From assembly GCA_023458915.1 (NCBI GenBank), contig JAEWWM010000050.1:3980-67979 (forward strand): a DNA stretch of 64,000 nt. The letters are read 5' to 3'. How positions within the stretch are numbered: the first letter of the stretch is position 1; each line of letters opens with the position of its first letter. Shown one piece after another: positions 8,353 through 17,276 of this stretch. A program made the position numbers and the translations under genes. The DNA is from Bacillota bacterium. Its GTDB lineage: Bacteria > Bacillota > Clostridia > Oscillospirales > Acutalibacteraceae. Below the pieces are notes generated by a model, which saw only the letters and a list, made by a program, of their open reading frames with translations, did not search any database and was not told where the DNA came from.

Positions 8353-9171
8353 ATGGAACTAATCCGTAAACGTAAGTATTCGCTTCATGATTTTTTAGAT
8401 TTGGTGAATTTGCTTAGGTCCCCGAAAGGATGCCCGTGGGACAGAGTTCAAACTCATGTGAGTTTGCGTTCGAATCTTATTGAAGAAGCTTATGATGCGG
8501 TTGAAGCAATCGATTTAAGTGACAGCGATATGCTAAAAGAAGAGCTCGGAGACATTTTGCTTCAAATTGCTCTTCACTGCAGCATTGAAGAAGACGAAGA
8601 TAATTTTTCTTTCGAAGATGTTGTCGATGAAATATGCCGAAAAATAATACTTAGACATCCTCATGTTTTTTCAAATAATTCTTTTAAAGATAGGGATAAT
8701 AGCAGAGATATTAGAGATAGCAGAGATAGAGAGTGTGGGCGTCGTGATATTTATGATATAAGAAATCATGAGAGACCGCGTGAAAATATGCGTGAAGGTG
8801 TAAGAGAAACTATGAAAGTATGTTCAAGAGCAGAAACTCCCGCAGAAAGTATGAAAAATGTTTCTAAAACGCTTCCGGCACTTATGAGAACCACCAAAGT
8901 ACAAGGCAGAGCCGCCAGGGCAGGGTATGGGCTTTTTTCAGTGGAAGATGCAATAAATGAAACTTTTGAGCGGCTTCATTACTTAGAAAATTTAATAATT
9001 GACGGTCGCCAAGATGATTACAATAAAGAGCTCGGAGACCTACTGTTTGCTGTAACTGAGGTGTCTCGCCTTGTTAATGTTGACGCCGAAAGTGCGCTTT
9101 ATGATTCATGCGAAAGGTTTAAAGATGAATTTTTATATAAAATATCGCTTGAAAATAGGAATAAGATGTAG
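8353..9171 (+). CDS. mazG: MazG nucleoside triphosphate pyrophosphohydrolase
   Basis: A 272-residue protein that hydrolyses NTPs/dNTPs to monophosphates for pool cleaning. The first MazG domain is clear: LRSPKGCPWDRVQTH (21-35), EEAYDAVEAI (44-53), EELGDILLQIALH (63-75). A second helical module follows (ELGDLLFAVTEVSRL). Between RHPHVF (101-106) and the conserved LPALMR (174-179) there is a 55-60 residue stretch rich in Arg, Asp and Glu (NSRD, RDSRD, RDIYD repeats) that replaces the usual short NWE-IK linker. It looks like a repeat-driven insertion. Catalytic EExxD/ExxD acidic residues are kept, so activity is likely. Confidence 0.88.
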   Translation: MELIRKRKYSLHDFLDLVNLLRSPKGCPWDRVQTHVSLRSNLIEEAYDAVEAIDLSDSDMLKEELGDILLQIALHCSIEEDEDNFSFEDVVDEICRKIILRHPHVFSNNSFKDRDNSRDIRDSRDRECGRRDIYDIRNHERPRENMREGVRETMKVCSRAETPAESMKNVSKTLPALMRTTKVQGRAARAGYGLFSVEDAINETFERLHYLENLIIDGRQDDYNKELGDLLFAVTEVSRLVNVDAESALYDSCERFKDEFLYKISLENRNKM

Positions 9172-9176
9172 TAGTA

Positions 9177-9244
9177 TTGACGTGCTGATTTAAAAATTAT
9201 AATAATAAGAGGTCAGCAAGACAGTATTTGTGCCGATTCGGCAC
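9177..9244 (+). promoter_or_regulatory. hup promoter and 5'-UTR hairpin
   Basis: TTGACG at 9177-9182 is followed by AT-rich -10 candidates (TATAAT at 9198-9203, or TAATAA at 9200-9205 with 17-base spacing). Downstream, GTGCCG (9230-9235) and CGGCAC (9239-9244) form a small hairpin in the leader, ahead of the ribosome binding site CGGAGG. Confidence 0.55.
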
Positions 9245-9268
9245 TATTAAAAACACGGAGGTTGTATT

Positions 9269-9544
9269 ATGAACAGGTCTGAACTCGTAGCAAAAATCGC
9301 AGAAAAAAGCGGATTCACCAAAAAAGATTCAGATAAAGCACTTGATGCTGTTATTGAATCAGTAATTGGAGAACTTTCAAAAGGCGGAAAAGTCCAGTTA
9401 GTTGGATTTGGAACTTTTGAAGTTCGCAAACGCACAGCCCGCAAAGGCCGTGACCCAAGAACCGGTAAGCCGATTCAGATTCCTGCATCTAAAGCTCCAG
9501 CTTTTAAAGCAGGCAAATCATTTAAAGATGCTGTAAACAAATAA
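9269..9544 (+). CDS. hup: HU family DNA-binding protein
   Basis: A 91-residue histone-like protein that bends and compacts DNA as a dimer. The full family length is present: N-terminal helices (MNRSELVAKIAEKSG), the signature GFGTFEVRKR (50-59) and the DNA-binding arm GRDPRTGKPIQIPASKAPAFK with the intercalating Pro. ACGGAGG precedes the ATG. It has its own promoter and terminator. Confidence 0.97.
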   Translation: MNRSELVAKIAEKSGFTKKDSDKALDAVIESVIGELSKGGKVQLVGFGTFEVRKRTARKGRDPRTGKPIQIPASKAPAFKAGKSFKDAVNK

Positions 9545-9563
9545 GCGTAGAAAAGTATTTTTT

Positions 9564-9616
9564 AAAACATAGTTTTTCTTTAAGTACTGAACTTAATTGA
9601 AAAGCTGTGTTTTTTG
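9564..9616 (+). terminator. Terminator after hup
   Basis: AAAACATAGTTTTTC pairs (with G-U pairs) with GAAAAGCTGTGTTTT and is followed by a T run. This bounds the hup transcript. Confidence 0.65.
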
Positions 9617-9794
9617 TTTTCTTAAAAATTGACAATGATAAAAATATAACTTTCGATATAGTAAGCTAGATAGATGGAGGGGAGATTTATATACACTTAT
9701 TTGAAATACTAAATGATTTGCCTTCTTGATATAAAATAATAATGCCTATATAATTTTAATAAATGTATGTTATTTTAATTTAGGAGAAAAATTA

Positions 9795-10778
9795 GTGGCT
9801 TATAACTTAAATTTAGGTGAGTGGGAATCTGTTTTCGCAGTTCCATCAAAAATTTTTGATAAATACATAAAATCATCAAGTGAAGCGCAGATTAAAGTTC
9901 TTTTATGTGTGCTTCGCTATGGCGGGAGGCAGCTTGAGTTAACTGAAATTGCTAAAATTACAGGACTTAGCGAAGAAGAAACTCAAAATTCTATAATTTA
10001 CTGGGATGAGCAGGGGCTTTTATCTTCTAAAATTGAAGAAAATTTTAAAGTTGAAGAAATTCTGAATAAAAATAAAATTTTTGCGTATGAAAATTCTCAA
10101 AAAATAACAAGGAGATATCAAAAACCGGATAGTTCACACATAGCTAATAGAATGCAAAGCTCCGATGAAATAAATTTCCTTATGCAGGAAGCTCAGATTG
10201 TGCTTGGGCGTCCGATTTCAAATGGCGATAGCGCAGCTCTTTTAATGCTTCATGATAATGATGGTTTGCCCGTGGATGTTATTATCATGCTCCTTCAGTA
10301 CGCGGTAAGCGTTGGGAAGGCAAACATGAAATACATAGAAAAAATAGGTATAAATTGGTCGAGCGAAGGAATTGACGATCTTGAGAAAGCCGAGAAAAAA
10401 ATTCAAAGCTTAAATGAAGCAAATGTTATGTGGAATAGATTTGAAAGTATTATTGGAATATACCATAGAGCTCCGTCAGTTCGTGAAGAAGAGGCTGTTT
10501 GCAGATGGCTCGGGCAATGGGGCTACAGCGATGAGCTTGTTAAAGAAGCGTATGAGAGATGCATAAATGCTAATGGAAAATATGTTTTGAAATATATGGA
10601 TAGCATCGTCAAGCGCTGGTATAGTCAAGGTATTGTGACTATTGAGCAAGCTTTAATCGAAAATTCTGCGCGAAGCCGCAAAAAAAATTTCTCCGATCAA
10701 AATAACAAAGCTTCTTATAATATAGATGAATATGAAAATTATTTTCGTGATTATATAAAAGATTATGTAAAGGATTAA
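9795..10778 (+). CDS. dnaD: DnaD-domain replication initiation protein
   Basis: A 327-residue protein of the DnaB/DnaD helicase-loading family that remodels DNA during replication initiation and restart. It has an N-terminal winged-helix-like region (TEIAKITGLSEEETQNSI) and two C-terminal DnaD-type helical repeats (SAALLMLHDNDGLPVDVIIMLL; EAVCRWLGQWGYSDELVKEAY with the MDSIVKRWYSQGI end). The start is GTG after TTAGGAGAAAAA. The next gene, 15 bases downstream, is the ATPase loader, so the pair forms a helicase-loading operon. Confidence 0.88.
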   Translation: MAYNLNLGEWESVFAVPSKIFDKYIKSSSEAQIKVLLCVLRYGGRQLELTEIAKITGLSEEETQNSIIYWDEQGLLSSKIEENFKVEEILNKNKIFAYENSQKITRRYQKPDSSHIANRMQSSDEINFLMQEAQIVLGRPISNGDSAALLMLHDNDGLPVDVIIMLLQYAVSVGKANMKYIEKIGINWSSEGIDDLEKAEKKIQSLNEANVMWNRFESIIGIYHRAPSVREEEAVCRWLGQWGYSDELVKEAYERCINANGKYVLKYMDSIVKRWYSQGIVTIEQALIENSARSRKKNFSDQNNKASYNIDEYENYFRDYIKDYVKD

Positions 10779-10793
10779 AGAGGTGAAATCCAA

Positions 10794-11783
10794 ATGGGGT
10801 ATAGCAGAGAAATTTATGATGAAGTCCAGAAAAAGCTGTATAAAATGCGAAATAAATCTTATGAAGAATTGAATCGAAAAAAAGAAATTTTTTATAAACG
10901 ATTCCCTGTAGCTTCTGATATTGAAAAAAATTTAGCAAGTACAGCGCTGGAAGCGGCGAGAGCTGTTCTTGGTGGCAAAAACGTTGCTGAGGCTCTTTAT
11001 AAATTAAAGGAGAAAAATAAAATTTTAAGAGAAAATCTTAAAGAAATTTTAAAAAGCGTAGATTTGCCTGAAGATTATTTGGAAGTTCGCCATAGCTGCG
11101 AAAAATGTGCGGATGAAGGTTTTATTGACGGTATGATGTGTATCTGCATGAAAGATATGCTCAAGAAAGAATCATATAAAAAACTAAACCAAATGTCCCC
11201 GCTCGAGCTTTCGTCTTTTGAAAATTTTTCACTCGATTATTATACAGATGGTTCATCTGATAGTGCAGAGCAGTCTCCTAGGAAAAGAATGACGCAAATT
11301 TTAAAATTTTGTAAAAAATATGCAGATGAATTTAGTAAGAATTCTCCAAATCTTTTAATGACAGGAAGCACAGGCCTTGGGAAAACCCATCTTTCGCTGG
11401 CAATAGCGCGCGAAGTTATAAACAAAGGTTACGGGGTTATCTATGGGTCGACGCAGAACATGGTTTCCAAAATGGAAAAAGAAAAGTTCAAAAATTTTCG
11501 CGATGAAAACGAAAGTGAGCAGCATTTTATAGACTGTGACCTTTTAATAATTGATGATCTTGGAACGGAATATTCAACGGCTTTTTCAAATGCCGCAATC
11601 TACAATGTTATAAATTCGCGCATAATAATGGGTAAAACCACAATAATCAGTACGAACCTTTCTATGCGTGAGCTCGAAAAAAACTACACTCAGCGAATGA
11701 TTTCACGAATTATAGGAAATAACATTTGGCTCGAGTTCTTAGGTTCAGATATCCGGCAAAAGCGTATAAAAACAAAGCAGTGA
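10794..11783 (+). CDS. dnaI: DnaC/DnaI-like helicase loader ATPase
   Basis: A 329-residue AAA+ protein that loads the replicative helicase. A Cys cluster (C102, C105, C116, C118) in the N-terminal part is the zinc-binding feature of DnaI-type loaders. Walker A is GSTGLGKT (191-198), Walker B LLIIDDLG (250-257), followed by sensor 1 (IISTNLS) and the arginine region RMISRI. AAAGAGGTGAAATCC precedes the ATG. Partner of the dnaD gene just upstream. Confidence 0.9.
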   Translation: MGYSREIYDEVQKKLYKMRNKSYEELNRKKEIFYKRFPVASDIEKNLASTALEAARAVLGGKNVAEALYKLKEKNKILRENLKEILKSVDLPEDYLEVRHSCEKCADEGFIDGMMCICMKDMLKKESYKKLNQMSPLELSSFENFSLDYYTDGSSDSAEQSPRKRMTQILKFCKKYADEFSKNSPNLLMTGSTGLGKTHLSLAIAREVINKGYGVIYGSTQNMVSKMEKEKFKNFRDENESEQHFIDCDLLIIDDLGTEYSTAFSNAAIYNVINSRIIMGKTTIISTNLSMRELEKNYTQRMISRIIGNNIWLEFLGSDIRQKRIKTKQ

Positions 11784-11869
11784 GAGCTTAAACAAATTTT
11801 CTTTGCCTAAAAACTAAAATAATTACTCAAAAAACACTTCCTTTATTTTGCATAGGAGAATGATCTGGC

Positions 11870-13537
11870 ATGAACAATATTGATAGTTTATATGAATTCT
11901 GGCTAAAAAACGTAAAAGACGAAAATCTTTTGGACGAACTTGAAAATATTAAAAATAACTCTCACGAAAAATATGAAAGATTTTATAGAAATTTGGAATT
12001 TGGCACTGCCGGACTTCGGGGGATAATGGGTGCGGGAGCTAACAGAATGAATATATATACTGTTCGTTTGGTGTCCCAAGGTTTGGCAAATTATTTGAAA
12101 GAAAGGCATGAAAATCCGTCGGTTGCCATATCTTTTGATTCGCGAAAAAACTCAAAAGTTTTTGCTCTTGAAACTGCCAAAGTAATGGCGGGGAATAATA
12201 TAAAAGCTCATATCACTTCTGAACTGCAGCCAACGCCGTTTTTATCTTTCGCAGTAAGGAATCTTGGTGCAAAAGCAGGGGTTATGATCACCGCTAGCCA
12301 TAATACTGCTGAATATAACGGCTACAAATGTTACGGCGAAGACGGCGCTCAAATGACTGAAGTTTCCGCTCGCGAAGTTTACGAGCAAATGATGAATATT
12401 GATATTTTTAATGACGTAAAAATTATGAATTTTGATAAAGCTAAAGAAAAAAATTTAATATCTTTTATTGCGCAAGATGCCTATGATAGATATCTTTATG
12501 CCGTTATGAACCAGAGGATAAATAAATTTCCACTGTCTGATTTAAATATTGTCTACACACCCTTGAACGGTTCCGGAAGCAAATTTGTGAAAACTGTGCT
12601 TCAAAAATCAGGAGTAAAAAACTTGCACGTAGTTCCGGAGCAAGAAAATCCGGATGAAAATTTTACAACTTGCCACTACCCAAATCCGGAGGTCTTGTCG
12701 GCTTATTCTAAAGCCATAGAGCTCGCCCGCGAAAAAAAGTCTGATTTCATCGTAGCAACCGACCCTGACGCGGATAGGCTTGGAGTTTGCATAAAACACG
12801 AAAATGAATACAGACTTTTAAGTGGGAATGAAATTGGAACAATTCTTTTTGATTATATTATAAGATCTAGAGCGGAGGCCAATACGCTGGCGAAAAATTC
12901 CATGGTAATCAAAACGATCGTTAGTAGCCTTATTATCAATGAAATTGCCAAAAAATACAGCTGCGAAGTTAAAGAAGTGCTTACGGGCTTTAAAAATATA
13001 GCTTCTGAAATTTTAAAATTAGAGCAAAAAGGCGAGCTTTCGCGCTTTATTTTCGGTTTTGAAGAAAGTAACGGATACCTCAGCGGAGCGTATACTCGAG
13101 ATAAAGACGCGATCTCTGCCGCTCTTCTTACATGCGAAGCTGCGGCTTATTATAAACAAAAAGATAACATGAATTTATACGATGTGCTTTTTAAACTGTG
13201 GGAAGAATACGGATTTTTCGGTGAAAAAACTTTAAGTTTTGAATTTAAAGGACATGAAGGAAAGCTGAAAATAGACGCCATAATGAAAAATTTAAGAAAT
13301 AGTCCCCCAAAATCTATTGGGGAACTAGAGGTTCTAAAAATTGAGGACTATCTGCCTAGGTCGGACATATTAATTTTCTCTTTGGTAGGCGAAAATCGCA
13401 TAATAATCCGCCCGTCAGGTACTGAGCCTAAAATAAAATTTTACATAATGGTTCGAGAGTTTGGCAGCGAGAAATTAAAGCAAAGTTTGCTTTATATCGA
13501 AGAGCAAATCACCCATCTTCTGCAGGAATATAGTTAA
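11870..13537 (+). CDS. pgcA: Phosphoglucomutase/phosphomannomutase
   Basis: A 555-residue alpha-D-phosphohexomutase that interconverts glucose-1-phosphate and glucose-6-phosphate (or mannose phosphates). The four family motifs are present: phosphoserine loop TASHN (141-145, Ser143), metal loop DPDADR, sugar-specificity loop GFEESNGYL and phosphate-binding RPSGTEPK near the C-terminus. Length matches the long PgcA-type enzymes of Firmicutes. TAGGAGAATGATC precedes the ATG. Single gene; a weak hairpin overlaps its stop. Confidence 0.92.
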   Translation: MNNIDSLYEFWLKNVKDENLLDELENIKNNSHEKYERFYRNLEFGTAGLRGIMGAGANRMNIYTVRLVSQGLANYLKERHENPSVAISFDSRKNSKVFALETAKVMAGNNIKAHITSELQPTPFLSFAVRNLGAKAGVMITASHNTAEYNGYKCYGEDGAQMTEVSAREVYEQMMNIDIFNDVKIMNFDKAKEKNLISFIAQDAYDRYLYAVMNQRINKFPLSDLNIVYTPLNGSGSKFVKTVLQKSGVKNLHVVPEQENPDENFTTCHYPNPEVLSAYSKAIELAREKKSDFIVATDPDADRLGVCIKHENEYRLLSGNEIGTILFDYIIRSRAEANTLAKNSMVIKTIVSSLIINEIAKKYSCEVKEVLTGFKNIASEILKLEQKGELSRFIFGFEESNGYLSGAYTRDKDAISAALLTCEAAAYYKQKDNMNLYDVLFKLWEEYGFFGEKTLSFEFKGHEGKLKIDAIMKNLRNSPPKSIGELEVLKIEDYLPRSDILIFSLVGENRIIIRPSGTEPKIKFYIMVREFGSEKLKQSLLYIEEQITHLLQEYS

Positions 13538-13560
13538 ATTCCTGTAAATTAAAAATCCCC

Positions 13561-14913
13561 TCAAACTTTAACATTAAAGCTGCCGGCTTGTAAAGCGGCT
13601 TTCAAATAATTTTCAACTTCTGTTATCGCTTCTTGTTCCTTACTGCTTTTATTAATAGTTTTATTTCCAGTTTGAACTTGTTTAGCATCTTTATCCACAA
13701 GAATATAGTAGGGACCTTTACTTACAGATACAATGCTATCTCCATTTTTATGGTCGTATTGTTGCTCTAACCTTTTTTTGCCTTGAGCTATCGATAAGCA
13801 GTCCTGTGAGCCATGTTTAAAAAATTTAGGGTTGGCCTTTCCACCTGCAACCCATGCCTGATTCCAAATTTCTTCAATTTTTTTCTTTTGTTCCTCTTCC
13901 TTTAAGTAAGAAAACTTTATATCAAGACCCATATTATTATCAAAAACTTTGTATCCAGCAAGTTTATTTGAAAATTCGATTTTTGAATCTAATTCTTTTA
14001 AAGCAGTACGTACCTGCTCCCCAATTTTTCCTATTTTTTCTGGGGTAAGAGGTATCTTAACTGGCTTTACTTTTTTCATTAGCTCTTGCAGTTCTACGTT
14101 TGATTTTTTTAAATCTTGCAAAAGTTTATAGAATTCTTTTTCGATTTCTCCCCAGTCGTCGCCTTTGTTACATCTCTCAACTAATTCTTTAAACTTAGAA
14201 GTATAGTCTTTCATAGATTCGCCAAGTTTATAGTTATCTATTTCTTTTGGTGGTAATGAATTTTCACGCCAAGACATAATAGCTCCTAAATTATTAACTA
14301 GTTCGCTATAATTTTCAGTATTGATTCCTAAACTTTTGGCTTTAGCTAATTTTTGATCCAAATCCGCTTTTACTTTTCTCACTTTCTCTAAAACTGAAAG
14401 TTTGCTCATTAAAGAGTACAATATATTAGCGGCTTTAGTAAAACTCTCTAAATATTTTACAAAATCGCTATAAATATTTTTTATTGCAAGCCCAAGATCA
14501 TGGTAAGTAACTTTCGGCGGCGGCAATTTGATATTCACTTTTTTACAATATTTTTCGATGCTATTCAAACATGCTTCACCAGTTTTTCGTACATCGCTAT
14601 CTGCCCAATAACTATAACATATTCGAGCTACTAAATTTCTAAAAAATTCTAATTCCGATTTTAAATTTTTCTTCAGTTCTTCGATTTTCTCTTTTTCAGA
14701 ACGTGAAAGCGCCTTAGTTAAGGTATTTATAGCCGATGGGTTAAGTATTTTTCTGTATTTTTTAGGAATTTCTTTTTTTAGTTTATCGAACACCCTTGCT
14801 AATGTTGTGCTTTCTGCTTTAGGTACTTTAAGTTGAAGGTTAGGAGTAGATGCTTTTAAATTTTCGACATTTCCTTTCGGAATTCCGGCTGCAGAAGTTT
14901 TAATTGGCGGCAT
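13561..14913 (-). CDS. Unknown Lys-rich coiled-coil protein
   Basis: A 450-residue protein I do not recognise. It has no signal peptide or membrane segment. The N-terminus is Pro/Lys-rich, the body is helical with coiled-coil character (EKEKIEELKKNLKSELEF; VLEKVRKVKADLDQKLAKAK), and the C-terminal 110 residues look globular (EEIWNQAWVAGGKANPKF, KGPYYILVDK). Expression signals are strong: GGGAGGAATAA before the ATG and a TTGACA promoter. It sits convergently with pgcA and downstream of the ftsL terminator, and interrupts what is normally a division/cell-wall cluster. A cytoskeletal, surface-associated or host-directed role is possible, but none can be shown. Confidence 0.6.
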   Translation of the reverse strand: MPPIKTSAAGIPKGNVENLKASTPNLQLKVPKAESTTLARVFDKLKKEIPKKYRKILNPSAINTLTKALSRSEKEKIEELKKNLKSELEFFRNLVARICYSYWADSDVRKTGEACLNSIEKYCKKVNIKLPPPKVTYHDLGLAIKNIYSDFVKYLESFTKAANILYSLMSKLSVLEKVRKVKADLDQKLAKAKSLGINTENYSELVNNLGAIMSWRENSLPPKEIDNYKLGESMKDYTSKFKELVERCNKGDDWGEIEKEFYKLLQDLKKSNVELQELMKKVKPVKIPLTPEKIGKIGEQVRTALKELDSKIEFSNKLAGYKVFDNNMGLDIKFSYLKEEEQKKKIEEIWNQAWVAGGKANPKFFKHGSQDCLSIAQGKKRLEQQYDHKNGDSIVSVSKGPYYILVDKDAKQVQTGNKTINKSSKEQEAITEVENYLKAALQAGSFNVKV

Positions 14914-14967
14914 AATTTATTCCTCCCTATATATATTTTGTATAAAATATCATATAATTTTATATAG

Positions 14968-14996
14968 ATATTATATAATTTTGTATATATTGTCAA
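14968..14996 (-). promoter_or_regulatory. Promoter of the coiled-coil gene
   Basis: On the minus strand, TTGACA (14991-14996) is followed after 15 or 17 bases by TATAAT (14970-14975) or TAATAT (14968-14973) in very AT-rich DNA, upstream of a strong ribosome binding site. Confidence 0.6.
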
Positions 14997-15015
14997 TACC
15001 GCATTTTTTATTACG

Positions 15016-15040
15016 TAAAAAAACAGCCTTGCGGCTGTCG
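15016..15040 (-). terminator. Terminator of the rsmH-ftsL operon
   Basis: On the minus strand ACAGCC-GCAA-GGCTGT is followed by a run of seven T, a compact Rho-independent terminator about 80 bases after the ftsL-like stop codon. Confidence 0.8.
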
Positions 15041-15121
15041 CTATATTTAACTAACTATTATAAGTTAATTTTTTTGCTGTGTTGCGCGCTGTTTATCGCC
15101 TTGATTATTTATTTTTATAAA

Positions 15122-15469
15122 TTAATTATTTTCACTGTTAAAACTGTGGCCATTAGAAGTTTGAGCGGATTTAAGCTCCATGAAAAGTTGTGTATTAGTG
15201 CTCTTGTATTTATTAAGCTCTACTGAAGCTTTATGCGCTGCATCTGAAACTTCAGTAAGCTTAACTTGTCCCAAAACAAAACCGGAGACGCAAACTGCCG
15301 CAAGCAAAAAAACAGAAAAAACGCTTGCTAAAAACATTTTCTGAATTCTGGCTTTTTCTTTCTGTCTAGCTTTTTTACCGGGCAGTCTAACTAATTTGCC
15401 AGGTTTTAGTTTTTTTTCTTCAAGATTTTTAAAGTCGAAAACTATGCTTGCCGCATTTCTGTCATACAT
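15122..15469 (-). CDS. ftsL: FtsL-like division protein
   Basis: A 115-residue bitopic membrane protein placed directly after rsmH, where FtsL normally lies. A basic cytoplasmic part (about 1-44, Lys/Arg-rich) precedes one membrane segment (about 46-68) and a short helical extracytoplasmic part with heptad character. FtsL links the FtsQB divisome proteins and helps activate septal synthesis. FtsL sequences diverge strongly, so the call rests mainly on topology and position. The usual next genes (ftsI, mraY, murD) are absent; a terminator follows. Confidence 0.6.
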   Translation of the reverse strand: MYDRNAASIVFDFKNLEEKKLKPGKLVRLPGKKARQKEKARIQKMFLASVFSVFLLAAVCVSGFVLGQVKLTEVSDAAHKASVELNKYKSTNTQLFMELKSAQTSNGHSFNSENN

Positions 15470-15497
15470 TTTTAACTAGCATCTCCACAAATTAATT

Positions 15498-16430
15498 TTA
15501 AATGATTTTTTCACATACTCGCAGTTTTGCGCTTCTGCTTCGGGGATTTATTTCTATCTCATCATTTGATGGTTTAATAGCTTTTTTATGTAAAATTTTT
15601 GCCAATGGAACTTGTCCGCAAACACAAACTGGAAAATCTGAAGGGCAAATGCAACCTTGAGACCAAGCTTTCATTTTTTTCTTAACAATCCTGTCTTCTA
15701 AAGAATGAAATGTTATAACTACTAGCCTGCCGCCTTTTTTTAAGATTTTAAACGACTTATCAAGCCCTTCTGAAAGATTCTCAAGCTCACGGTTCACATA
15801 AATTCTTATTGCCTGAAAAGTTTTTCTTGCTGGATTTCCGCCGTCTCTTTTTGCGGCAAAAGGAATTGCATCGCTTACTATTTGTGCAAGCTCAGAGGTG
15901 GTTTTAATTGGTTTTCTTGCTCTTTTTTCGGTAATTGCATTTGCTATTTTTGAAGCAAATCTTTCTTCGCCGTACTTGCTAATTATCCCGCGAAGCTCTT
16001 CATAACTCAAAAAATTAACCACTTCATAAGCAGATTGCCCTTGTTTGCTCATCCTCATATCAAGAGGTGCATCTTTTTTGTAAGAAAACCCACGCTCTGC
16101 GAAGTCAAGTTGGTAAGAAGACACTCCTAAATCAAGAATAACGCCATCGACTTTTTCAAAACCCAGATTATGTACAATATTTTCGATATTCGCAAAATTA
16201 TCCTGAACAACATGAACATTTTCGAAATTCGAAAGCCTTTCCCGGCAAATTAAAATTGCGTCCGGGTCTTGGTCAATGCATACGAGGCGCCCTTTTTTTG
16301 AAATCCTGGAAGCGATTTTGAATGATAACCCGGCGCCGCCCGCTGTTCCGTCAACATAAATACCATTTGGATTTATATTAAGGAACTGTAATGTTTCACT
16401 CAGTAGTACAGTTTTGTGGTTAAAATCCAA
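15498..16430 (-). CDS. rsmH: 16S rRNA m4C1402 methyltransferase
   Basis: A 310-residue SAM-dependent enzyme that N4-methylates C1402 in the decoding region of 16S rRNA. Motifs are HKTVLLSETL at the N-terminus, SAM loop DGTAGGAG, DLGVSSYQLD, GFSYKKDAPLDMRM and the C-terminal TFHSLEDRIVK. The frame stays open to 16475, but AAGGAAGATAATT lies just before the TTG at 16430, giving a start that matches the family (LDFNHKTVLL). First gene of the rsmH-ftsL pair; mraZ is not upstream. Confidence 0.92.
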   Translation of the reverse strand: MDFNHKTVLLSETLQFLNINPNGIYVDGTAGGAGLSFKIASRISKKGRLVCIDQDPDAILICRERLSNFENVHVVQDNFANIENIVHNLGFEKVDGVILDLGVSSYQLDFAERGFSYKKDAPLDMRMSKQGQSAYEVVNFLSYEELRGIISKYGEERFASKIANAITEKRARKPIKTTSELAQIVSDAIPFAAKRDGGNPARKTFQAIRIYVNRELENLSEGLDKSFKILKKGGRLVVITFHSLEDRIVKKKMKAWSQGCICPSDFPVCVCGQVPLAKILHKKAIKPSNDEIEINPRSRSAKLRVCEKII

Positions 16431-16614
16431 AATTATCTTCCTTTTTTGTGGCCAGAAAATAAAAATTTTGTGCAAAATGTATTAATTATTTGGTACAATG
16501 TAGTATATTACCCGATTTGTTCTGTTAAATCAATAATAAAGTATTATTTAACTAAAATTTTGTATAAATGAATATTATTATATGTAAAAAATTGAAAATT
16601 TTTGTAAATATTTA

Positions 16615-17184
16615 CTAGGAAATTATTTCCCCGATGAGTCCTTGCTGATAATTCAGAGCATTTGCTTCATCGGTATCAATATGCATGGCGAGCGAAAAAT
16701 TTTCACTGACTCTGATAACAACATCGTCGTATGTAAGCGAACGCCCATGGCTTATTATTTTGACTTTCGCAATTTGCCCGTCTTTTACAGATAACTTATT
16801 GGCATCTTCTGGAGTTATATGGATGTGGCGCTTTGATATAATCAAACCTTCGTTAATTTTATATTCTCCGGCAGGCCCTATAAGGGTGCAACCGGCACTT
16901 TCGACTAAATCACCCGATTCACGAATCATTCCACCTACGCCTATTTTAATTGAATCAGTAAGTGAAATTTCGGCTTGTGTGTTTTTGCGCGCAGGGCCAA
17001 GCACTGCAACATTTTTTAAAGTTTCTTTTGGCCCTACAATGTCTACTCTCTCTTCGCATGCAAACTGACCAGGTTGTGAAAGAGGTTTTTTAGGTGTTAA
17101 ATCATAATCTTTTCCGAAAAGAGCATCAATGGCTTCTTTTGAAAGGTGCACATGACGTGCGGAAACTTCAACAGGTATTTTCAC
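16615..17184 (-). CDS. pduL: PduL-type phosphotransacylase
   Basis: A 189-residue phosphate acyltransferase that interconverts acyl-CoA and acyl-phosphate. The paired zinc-binding signatures are present: SARHVHLS near residue 8 and SKRHIHIT near 117, with the LGPARKNTQAEIS segment between. PduL can replace Pta for acetate production in organisms lacking the classical enzyme. No microcompartment genes are nearby, so a housekeeping acetyl-phosphate role is more likely. The start is GTG. Last gene of a leftward series after tlyA. Confidence 0.88.
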   Translation of the reverse strand: MKIPVEVSARHVHLSKEAIDALFGKDYDLTPKKPLSQPGQFACEERVDIVGPKETLKNVAVLGPARKNTQAEISLTDSIKIGVGGMIRESGDLVESAGCTLIGPAGEYKINEGLIISKRHIHITPEDANKLSVKDGQIAKVKIISHGRSLTYDDVVIRVSENFSLAMHIDTDEANALNYQQGLIGEIIS

Positions 17185-17276
17185 GAGAAATCAGACCGCC
17201 TTTCTGCTTTAACTGTAATTCATTATCTATACAATTACTATGATCTAAAATAATAAATTTTGCAAATTATTTGATT

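Noticed and set aside
13561..14913. The coiled-coil protein as another member of the Trp/Ala-rich secreted family (it has WNQAWVAGGK)
   Set aside because: It lacks a signal peptide and the module landmarks, and its DNA does not show the C-ending-codon switch; the short Trp/Ala match is not enough.
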